Shown here in pieces: positions 55,629 to 64,000 of a stretch of DNA of 64,000 bases. Each line of letters begins with the position of its first letter. The stretch's first letter is position 1. A program made the position numbers and the translations under genes. The stretch spans positions 3,460,915 through 3,524,914 of the forward strand of contig BCKC01000004.1 in assembly GCA_001600455.1 (NCBI GenBank). The letters are read 5' to 3'. The DNA is from Endocalyx cinctus. Taxonomy: Eukaryota > Ascomycota > Sordariomycetes > Amphisphaeriales > Apiosporaceae. The notes below the pieces were generated by a model that was not told where the DNA came from, did not search any database, and saw only the letters and a program-made list of their open reading frames with translations.

Positions 55629-57911
55629 AAACTGGTTAGACTTTGGGTTAGAGACTTTGGGTTGCCGGTGTTAGGTCTTGTATTAGTATATGTAGAAGCG
55701 TATTTTGTCTCCTTTTTTTAGATTACAACTGCATGGACACACGTATCTCAACAACACGGTCATCATGGGATAGGAGTCACAAGGTAACCTCCCTCCGGGA
55801 TTATTATTCGGGGTTTTTCTGGGACAGCATATTTGTCACTATACAAAATTCTAATTTTTACCGCGTAGATTTAATAATATAAGGACCCTTGATCCATATT
55901 TCATGTCGTTAATCGCGGCCTTTCTTTGCCCGTCTCACGAGCCCACTTGGGCCGGCATCTGCCGATCTGCATCTTTCAGGTCGCCGCGAGCCAGCCACCC
56001 CTCCCTCCCCATTTCTTACTATCTTACATAGTACTCCTCTTAGCTTAGGCTGACATGTACCATACACACTCAGGGCGGTCAAAAGCAAATAGAAGAAGGA
56101 CAGTAAGGATTCGTGACTTATTTGTCTTTATCGGGTTGCTCGCTTATCGCGGGCATAAGACGAAAGTAAAGTAAAGTAAAAGTATCAGCTCCATCCCGTC
56201 TCGAGGAAGAGTTGCACATGATAGCAAAGCTACTAAAAGTACTTATCCATTCGAGTGACGCGACACGGCTAAGTCGAATTAAGTCAAGCCTGACCCCGGT
56301 AAGAAGGTCATTCAATCGGGCGTCGAAAATCGACTGCATCCTCCACGATGGTGCGTCGAAGCTGCACGTTTCTTTTCTTTCATTTCTTTTTTTTCTGCGT
56401 AGGACCCTTAAGAGACTAAGATAATTAATGAATTTCATGAAGTGATGGGAGGCAGGCTAAACTATTAAACATACTTAAACATATACCGCACACTATCCAT
56501 AATTACCCAACCAACTCTCACAAAAGAATGACTTGCAGATCTCGAATACTACGATACATAAAGTAAGCGGTAGTACCTAAAAGCCAAGGTGGGGTGGTCA
56601 AAATCCGTAAGGACAAGACCGACGAAGAAACCAACCCAGATGACCTTTTCGTCTAAACGCCCCCCCCCCCCCTCCTCCCACGGGATCCCGCGATACCCAG
56701 GTAGGTAAGTAAGCGCACTTTGTTTTGTTTTTTACACTTTTTCCCGTTGGTCGGATGTATTTTAGAGGAAGATGAGGCTTTCCCGCCTTGGTTGGTTGCA
56801 CGTTGATGCTTGCAAACTGCAAAACTTTGGGGAGATACTACATCCGCACCACCACCACCATCTATTGATTTACAGATAGGACAATAAAAAAAAACACACA
56901 CAGCTTTTGTAAGGCTGCGTAGATTAGATAGATGAATATCCACCCCACCCTCCTTTCTTCATATCAAAGCTATCTCTGTATCGTCTACCCCTGTCCGTAA
57001 ACTACGAGTAACATGACCTCATCACAAGTCGTATGGATGGAGACCTTAACACTTACTTGGGACACGCATACGTGCTACTTGATAATGCATAACATAGCTA
57101 AGGGAAACTAAACGCATGTAAAGGGATGAGAAAGGGAAGGGAGGGGATCATGTACCTAGAAGAAGAAGAAGAAAAACTTTTGAGGTAAATGAATGAATAA
57201 AATCGTAAGCGCGCGAAGGTGGAGGTTTTTTAGGTAGCTAAATAACATTTTGTATTGTGATTGATAAAACACTTGAAATAATACGTCGAAATTTCGAACG
57301 ACCTACTCCTCCCTACCCCGCTTGCCAGCAGCAGGAGGTCCAGAATCCAGAATTCCAGAATTCCTCACGCCCCCGATATTTAAAGATCGGGTTTAGACCA
57401 GCTCAGTCGCGAGATTTATTTTCCTCCTCTTCTTTCCTTTATCCTTTTCATCAAACGATCTCTCTACACGAAACAATATAACCAAGTTCTTCTTATTAAC
57501 TTGTAAGTATAAGAAAACAAGACGTCTTCATCTACCCCATCTTAAAGGCTACGTACGCGCCTGTCTACCTTCTTCCCGTCGCGCTTTGCCCCTCCCTCCA
57601 CCTAGCTTCGTGAATATACGGTACTGTGGTGGGATCAACGTCCCACCTAAGGACCTATATACCACCTCGGTGGAAACCATGGCATGGCAGCAGACGGTAC
57701 CCCTCGTATTTCAACAATCAAGGGGTTCTCAAGTGTGACCTATACTCGATCCAGTGTTTCTCGGACGGCTTATAATAACACATATATACCGAATAACCGG
57801 CGTGAATATGAACAACGAATAAGACTTCTAACTAACCTATATTATTCTCGTAACAGATTACAAACCTCAAGTCGGATACCTCATCCACGACAACAAAACC
57901 CAAAGCTCAAA
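55629..57911. other. spacer and long leader of the zinc-ribbon microprotein
   Basis: AT-rich spacer with a C-run near 56659 and promoter sequence from about 57300. A probable 5'-leader intron runs 57503-57856 (donor GTAAGT, CTAAC branch, AACAG acceptor). Splicing it would remove an in-frame upstream ATG at 57684. Confidence 0.6.
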
Positions 57912-58222
57912 ATGCATAACTCTTCCTGCCCCAAGTGCGGTGCTGCCTTCAGCGGCGAGGCCAAGTCCTGCGGCTCATGCGGCGCTGTGAGTTTGAACCC
58001 TCCCCCCCTTCTCTTCTCTTCCGCCTCGTCGTTTCCTGCCTGCCTTTTTACCTACCCGTCTGACTGTAGGAGGGCTTACCTACTATCACAATGACTCATA
58101 CAACAACAACTCCCCCACCCCTTCATACCACCTCCCTCTGAATTCAAAGATATATACATACATACGTAAAGGGATAACTAACTAACTAACCTTTCCCTTT
58201 CATGTAGACCTGCCCCGCCTAA
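57912..58222 (+). CDS. 29-residue zinc-ribbon-like microprotein
   Basis: A very small Cys-rich protein. Exon 1 (57912-57986) encodes 25 residues and exon 2 (58208-58222) the last four plus TAA. The 221-nt intron has a GTGAGT donor, repeated CTAAC branch sites and a TGTAG acceptor after a pyrimidine tract. The Cys pattern is CPKCG, then CGSCGA, then a terminal CPA, that is CxxC-x10-CxxC-x3-C, the layout of a minimal zinc ribbon or small metal-binding peptide. The function is unknown. Similar tiny CGxxC-type proteins occur, as far as I recall, in other filamentous fungi. The surrounding leader is long and probably spliced. The alternative is an N-terminally extended 105-residue form from the ATG at 57684 if the leader intron is retained. 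Confidence 0.72.
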
Positions 58223-60028
58223 ATTCGCCTATCGTGTGAAATCTCCCAAGCCGAAAGAGCGTGGAGGCGGATGCTTAGCCCAGCCCTTTTCGTTACAACT
58301 CCCCTTTTCTATCCTAGGGTTGCCGATTCTCAACTTCCGTCTCTTCCATCGAAAGATGGGTTCATTCGTCGGATCTTCATATAAAGAAAAGGGGTCAATC
58401 CAGTCCTTTACGCGTCTTGTTACCTCACCACGTTTTTTTTTTCGGCATCGTGAGAGTTTCATAGGGGGGTTGTTGTGACGAACCGGTCCCTTGCTTTGCG
58501 TTTTTGGTTGCTTGTCGTTATTCTTTCTTTTTTTTAGAAACGGAGGAAGGAAAGAGATATTCACTGGTTGTTTAGTTTTATGAATCTAAGCTATATCATA
58601 TGCACAACAAAAAAAACCACGTTCCGTCGATAGAAAGAGAGTGACTACGTGAATACTGTAATAATATATGACTGTGCCGGATATCGACTCGAGGCCGCAT
58701 TCCTACATATAACACTTACTAGCCTCTTAGAAGAAGCCGCGTAAAGAATGGGGGGCGGCCCCTTCTTCCCTCCAGAGGGATGTTATATCCTTGACACTTA
58801 TCGGCAAACCTTTTCTCGTCATTCATTCCCTGCTACTCTATTTACGATGTTTAAAAGGAGATCGTCTTCATGTCTTCCGTTATACCGTATGACGCAAAGC
58901 TATATATATATATACGAAGCGAACAAGAAGGCCTACTACTAGAAGTGAAGAAACTCTAGTATTCACCTAAGCAGATCCGATCCCGTGTGAACGTAACTGG
59001 CGCCCCAGGCGCGTATTCACGAGACGTGGATTCCGCCTAATTACTTCTCGGGAGACAGAGCATCATAAACATCGGCATTACAATCCGGCTTGATAAACGT
59101 CTATAATTCCCTGCCTGCGTCGCGCCTCGTTGACAAACGTGTCAATATCTGTATATGAAGATCTGATCACAAGAACACCAATGATTAAAGCGAAGAAAAC
59201 CCGGCTGAAACTACTACTCCTGGTAATGACCGTCGACAAGGTATAAATTATGTGGTGGAGTACTCAAGATACCATCTCACTATGCATTAGGAACCAGTCA
59301 CGTAGATGCGCTTTAGGTCGTGATGTATTGCGAAGAGAATAAAATGAGAAGCATAATTCAATGGCGTGAGCAATTAGAAGGAAAAAAAACGAACAACCAT
59401 TTGTGCTTGGAGAAAGTGGCAGATAGTGGACAACAACGAAGTAATTCCCGAATACCAACAAGAAACCGGTGCCCAGGTCAACGCCCCGATTCGATATTAA
59501 CACAGAAGTTGTCGAGATAGCAGTAACAATAGTAGTAATAGTAGTGGTAATAGTAGAAAAAATGAGAAAGATTTATGATATAGCCGTATTCTCTAGGGCT
59601 GGCTCGCCAATCTTGACACTCACATACGCACACACACACGCACGCCAACCATCCCCTTCGTCCTCTCGACCTACAAACACCCGTAACTTCAACGCTCGAC
59701 ATAACTTCTCTAATAGAATCCTTGCGCACGCCGCCTTGCCTTATCCCGTAGAGTGCCATGTATTACAGTAATAGCCACCCGTCGACCATTATCCTCCTGA
59801 CCGTAAGAATTGGGAAGGCACAGTGATAAAGCCGACCTACGTAGCCTCGCCGGCCGAAGAAGTCACGAGGACAGATGGAATCAAACTCCTGCCGAAAACC
59901 ATGATGCAAAAGGGGTTTCAACTCTCTCCCGTCTGCATAACCCTTAGTCGTAGGAATACATATTCCCACGATCATCTCGAAGACGAGTCATGCTGGGGTA
60001 TCAACAGTATCAATAGGGTATGGTATAT
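58223..60028. other. convergent spacer
   Basis: 3' flanks of the microprotein (+) and Rho1 (-). No gene is supported. The frame at 58236-58478 is the 3' flank of the microprotein. Confidence 0.65.
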
Positions 60029-61122
60029 TTAGAGCAGTAGGCACTTGCCGTGGTGCTTCTTTTGTGGTCTGCGAGAAAGGAGAGCGGCGCGGGTGGCGTG
60101 CTCGAAGACCTCTCGGACACCCTCGTTCGTCTTGGCAGAGCACTCGAGGTATTTGTAGGCACCAATCTTCTTGCGGATATCCTCACCCTGTCATTGAAGT
60201 AAACGTTTTAGTAAATATTTCAGAAAGATGTGGGTGACTGGACCGTAAAAAGAAAGGATGGCATTCAACGCGAGTCCGACAGAAGATGCGGTCAGGCTAG
60301 CGGGATCGGGAAGTGTTTATCAACATACCTCTTCAGGGGAAACGGGCTTCTGGCTAGTCTTGCGAAGCTCCTCAATAGTCTTGGGATCGTAACGAAGATC
60401 CTTCTTGCAACCGACGAGAATGATAGGGAGGCCGTGGCAGAAATGAAGAACCTCAGAAATCCACTATAGGAAGAGCAAGTGTGTCAGCGCATTTTCTTAT
60501 CAAAGATATCGAAAAAAAAAAACGTTATAAAACTCGGATAAAACTAACCTTCTCCTGAACGTTGTCCAAAGAATCCGGGGAATCAACAGCGAAGCAGATC
60601 AAAATAACGTGAGAGTCAGGGTAAGACAGGGGTCGGAGACGGTCGTAATCTTCCTGACCAGCCGTATCCCATAATGCCAACTCGACATGCTTGCCATCTA
60701 CCTCGACATCGGCGACGTAGTTCTCGAAGACGGTAGGGACGTAGACCTATTCAAGATAGGATGATTAGTTACTTGACAAAACAAAACCAGGTAAACACGA
60801 CTGGTAGAAAGATATAATAGAGGTCATGGTGGCGTCAATGATATGGAAATAAGGTAGGATAGATTTGAGAGGTGAAGCTGATTCCTTTGTTTCGATATGA
60901 CGCGGGCGCTGGGCTGGGAAGATGATAAGTAGTAGTATATTATTCTTACCTCAGGGAAAGTTCCCTTGGAGAAGACACTGTTATTATATGTATGTAATTA
61001 GTAAATCATGTAAATAAATGATAAAACAGGAAAACAAATATATAATAAACATACATCAACAAACAAGTTTTACCACAAGCACCGTCACCGACGATGACCA
61101 GCTTTCGGCGGATCTCAGCCAT
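60029..61122 (-). CDS. rho1: Rho1 small GTPase
   Basis: Rho1 activates beta-1,3-glucan synthase and the Pkc1 cell-wall integrity pathway and controls polarity at the plasma membrane. Five exons: 61122-61055, 60977-60950, 60746-60549, 60463-60329 and 60187-60029. Introns are 77, 203, 85 and 141 nt. The product is 195 residues. All G-motifs are present: GDGACGKT (P-loop), [10 protein letters not shown] (effector/switch I), [20 protein letters not shown] (switch II), GCKKD (guanine specificity) and ECSAKT. The C-terminus is [12 protein letters not shown]: a short polybasic stretch and a CaaX box ending in Leu, predicting geranylgeranylation. The first junction splits an Ile codon (LL-I-VFSKG), as is typical for intron-rich rho1 genes. 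Start context and length match the family exactly. Confidence 0.96.
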
Positions 61123-61330
61123 GGTAACTGTAGGTGTAGTGTAAAGTTAAGTCGGAGTGGTATTGACGAAGGTTTTTATTTTATTTTTAATTTTTTAATC
61201 GGCGAGGAATTAGTTTGACTAATTAAATATAAAAAAAAAGAATTATCTTCAAATGTAGACGATGTCTTCGCAATGATTTTGACTTTACTTCTTTCTTCTC
61301 TTGATGAAAGATGGTTGTCAGTTCGATGGG

Positions 61331-61360
61331 GAAGAGAGAGAGAGAGAGAGATAGATAGAT
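61331..61360. repeat. (GA)n/(GATA)n microsatellite in the Rho1 leader region
   Basis: GA dinucleotides to 61350 followed by GATA repeats, about 210 bp upstream of the Rho1 ATG, possibly within its 5' leader. Confidence 0.9.
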
Positions 61361-61865
61361 GAAGGAAGAATTGGTAGAAGGAGAAGAAGGTAAAAGGTCA
61401 AGGTTCCAAGGTTCGCTTTGCTCAATTGGTGTAGTAGCTTTACTCACATTGCACAGTAAAAAAGGTACCCAAGTATGATAGACTGGACCTGTAGTACATT
61501 GCTAAGTAAATGAACATGTACCTGTAGCCTGTAAACATAGACGTTATCTTAGATGCCAAGGTAATCAATACCAGTGAATAGGTACTACCGTGTTAAGTAG
61601 AATGAGTAAATACAGTATTGAATACTGTACATAAGGTAATATAGTCAACCTTACCTACTTGGTTCCTAGTATTCCTAGTATTCCTAGTAGCCAGGCAACT
61701 GTACGGAGTAGTCAAGTAGGTAACCTAGTATACTGGTACCGTAGAATTTTAGCGGGACTGGTTTAGGGGATTAGGTGATTAGGGGTAGCTATCTCTACCT
61801 AGGCACTGGCTGGGTATTTTACCTGGTTACCGTAGCGAGTAATATGCTTGTAACTTACGTATATA

Positions 61866-62056
61866 TGTACCTACCTAGATATATACCTACCTAGGTAAGT
61901 ATGTACAGTACCGTAGTAAGGTAATGGTTCTTTGTGTTCAAGTAAGCTAAGTAGGTACTTAACTTACCTAGGTACATACATAGTCTGATAGTGTAGTTGT
62001 ATATGGATACATACCTAGGTAGGTAGTATATGTATGGATACTAACCTACCTAGTAA
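61866..62056. repeat. dispersed palindromic CCTAGG/GTAGGTAC words
   Basis: Repeated TACCTACCTAG, CTAGGTAAG, GTAGGTAC and CCTAGGTAGGTAG words over about 190 bp. Same vocabulary as the patch at 11109-11226. Confidence 0.75.
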
Positions 62057-63210
62057 ATTTGATTTGATTATCAGTCACTCTTGTTAAGAAGAGTTGGCCT
62101 GTGATCATAATAATCCATACCTAATATTACCTGTCATAATCTACTTATATATAGGCAGGACGCTATTCTAGTAAGAGCCCTGGAGGTACGTGGTGAAATA
62201 AAGAGTAAGTACTGTACATAAGACTTTAGATTGGGTCCTTTGAGAGGCAACCAAACGACCAAACGACCAAACAAACAATCATTACTTTTTACTTCGTATA
62301 CAGATATATACTGTACATACGCGTTATATGGATATAACGTACTACGGTATACCACTTACATACACGTATAAGGATTGTTTATCACCTTATATACCTAGGT
62401 AGATACATAGCATTTTACCTGATATTTTACCCTTACCCCATAAATATGTACAGTATTTCCGTTACACTACATATACTGTTAATCGACCACTCTGTTTATC
62501 TTCTCATCAAAGTTCAACTCTTTCCAGCTGTCGTATTGTGGCTCAGCTCACACCTGATCCTGATTGTTTATTAAATCTCTACTCTTTACTCTAGCAGCCT
62601 AGTACGGACTTACATAGTACTATGTATACTACGTATATCAACAGAGCCCCCTAATTATCAGTTCATAACTGAGTATGTACATACGTATATGGTATGTATC
62701 GTCATACGCGTACCGAGGCTTATACCGGTATAGTGTCATCTTCATTTTAGACCCCGACCAAAGTTTTTCTACCCTTTAGCCCAGCCTGCCCAGCAGAGAT
62801 AAATTGGCCGAGTGATGATGAGAATATTTACAAGGCAAAACCTTGATCGGACATCGCGTTTTATCTATAACATTCCAAAACCGACGACACATTTAAATAG
62901 CATCTTCTCGAAACTCAGATCATCTTATTTATCTCCGACCTATTTCTGATTACAGAGTATACAAAAAGAGATATTATATTATGTATACCTAGCTTTATAT
63001 ATCTCAAACCCTTTTAGATTTGCCTTTCATTTTATATACTATGTATCTCTGTACACACTATAATTATATAATTACATACTTTTCTTTTCCGCCTTTAATA
63101 ACAAAATGCTACCTACCTACTACTCACTTAAGTATAGATATATCCATGGATGAATGCTAAAGGTCAAGTCACTCAAAAAGTACTTGGTGAATAAGTACTT
63201 ACCTACCTTT

Positions 63211-63282
63211 TCTAGGTACTTTACATCTGAAAATAGTGCACTGAATACCTCCTAGGCAGCTACGTAGGCAGGTAGGTAGTGT
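63211..63282. repeat. small CCTAGG/GTAGGTAG repeat patch
   Basis: CTAGGTAC, CCTAGGCAG and GGCAGGTAGGTAG words, matching the larger patches in the window. Confidence 0.6.
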
Positions 63283-63810
63283 AGATAGAGTAGAGTTTAA
63301 GGTATGTTGAGTGTAGGCCAGGCTACCTGCTGTACTTACCGCAGTACTTACTATGTAGTCTGTACTGCGATAAGAAGAAAGTATTGATTACTACGTTAAC
63401 CTGCTTAACTACATTATTATTCAGTTCACTTAACTATCCGAATTTCTATCTATTCATTTATACTACTATCCATCCTATGTACATATAGATTAAGATAAGA
63501 ATATCAGATAATAGCCGATATTAGGTAATCTACCCATTTTCTATGGAGCTTCCCAACCAAAATTTCAGAGTCGACATGACTAAATAGCAGTATAATAAAT
63601 TTTTGACACTATTCACATAACTATGAGTTGTGTGTTTAAGGGTATAAAAATCAACATTATGATCTATTGAACAATCAGTTAAATTAAAACATTGTTTTGC
63701 CGTGTCAATTGCATAAACTACCCATTTACAATTCCCTACCTTTCGCATAATAATATACATCGAGCTCGTGAAATAGTGGATATAGGTGGAAGAGAGAATA
63801 TCTATACAAA

Positions 63811-64000
63811 ATGCAGAAGATCCTCCGCCGTGCAAAGACCGCCGAGCGGGTGGCGACAAAGCGTAGGAAGAAGCTGGACATGAAAGTACATAAGCGCGAA
63901 TTGAAGAAGACATTTCAGGAACACGGCCAGACGTTAACAGCCGTACGAGAAGAGCTCGCCAAGGCGAAGCAAGCTGTCAGAGACGACTGGAATCTAGGTC
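63811..64000 (+). CDS. mitochondrial large-subunit ribosomal protein uL24m (Mrpl40-like), 5' part
   Basis: The open frame starts MQKILRRAKTAERVATKRRK and runs off the window after 63 codons. It is strongly basic and helical, continuing KRELKKTFQEHGQTLTAVRE and ending in DDWNLG. Fungal uL24m (Mrpl40) proteins begin with such a basic leader followed by a (E/D)DWxLGPLAPRRDVG motif ahead of the KOW domain, so the DWNLG at the edge fits. The identification rests on this N-terminal pattern only, and the KOW domain is outside the window. The ATG follows an A-rich context (ACAAAATG). Another basic mitochondrial ribosomal protein remains possible. Confidence 0.68.
   Translation, partial: MQKILRRAKTAERVATKRRKKLDMKVHKRELKKTFQEHGQTLTAVREELAKAKQAVRDDWNLG

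Larger units (their letters stand above)
61123..63810. other. 2.7-kb spacer rich in TACCTAGG-type repeats
   Basis: Divergent promoters of Rho1 and the ribosomal protein gene. Contains (GA)n at 61331-61350 followed by GATA repeats, and many TACCTACC/CCTAGG words. No gene is supported. Confidence 0.65.

Noticed and set aside
58236..58564. Open frames on both strands downstream of the microprotein
   Set aside because: Lie in its 3' flank, with no domains or consistent splice signals.

Overview
The window is nuclear DNA from a filamentous ascomycete fungus. Genes have short introns (mostly 46-170 nt) with GTNNGT donors, CTAAC/CTGAC-type branch sites and YAG acceptors. Several families have filamentous-fungal form: SMN without a visible Tudor domain, Pcf11, a GRAB/GRIP-type golgin, Get1, secreted cupredoxin and pepsin proteins. 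The gene set suggests Pezizomycotina, probably Sordariomycetes; I cannot place it more precisely. Gene density is low: about 21 supported genes in 64 kb, with long AT-richer spacers that carry homopolymer runs, microsatellites and palindromic TACCTAGGTA-type repeats.

Layout. 1-1323 (-): 3'-truncated PA-TM-RING ubiquitin ligase. 4768-5651 (-): tubulin cofactor B. 5652-13533: nearly 8 kb with no secure gene. 13534-15746 (+): Myb/SANT protein with large low-complexity tracts. 17430-18515 (-): tRNA methyltransferase Trm9. 19572-20531 (-) and 21171-22637 (+): divergent aldo-keto reductase and dihydrodiol-dehydrogenase-like oxidoreductase. 23439-25881 (-): Pcf11. 27636-28442 (-): four-TM fungal membrane protein. 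30666-31509 (+): SERF-family microprotein. 32451-33489 (-): secreted cupredoxin. 35792-36652 (-): SMN homologue. 37219-38483 (+): NIFK/Nop15-type RRM protein. 39431-41271 (+): Rud3-like golgin. 41989-43178 (-): multi-span membrane protein. 44205-45006 (-): Get1. 47217-48251 (+): PTAR1/prenyltransferase-alpha-like protein. 51097-52749 (+): GPI-type aspartyl protease. 53649-55628 (+): AVT-type amino-acid transporter. 57912-58222 (+): 29-residue zinc-ribbon microprotein. 60029-61122 (-): Rho1 GTPase. 63811-64000 (+): start of a mitochondrial ribosomal protein, probably uL24m.

Most genes are housekeeping functions: RNA processing and modification (SMN, Pcf11, Trm9, Nop15-like), Golgi/ER traffic (Rud3-like, Get1), cytoskeleton and cell-wall signalling (cofactor B, Rho1), and ubiquitin ligation. 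I see no secondary-metabolite cluster, intact transposon, CRISPR array, rRNA or convincing tRNA. The genes do not form an operon-like system. The most useful results are multi-exon genes recovered by splicing that no single long ORF reveals (SMN, SERF, the 29-residue zinc ribbon, Rho1, the Get1 and Pcf11 termini). A second point of interest is sharp GC-content switching inside single genes.
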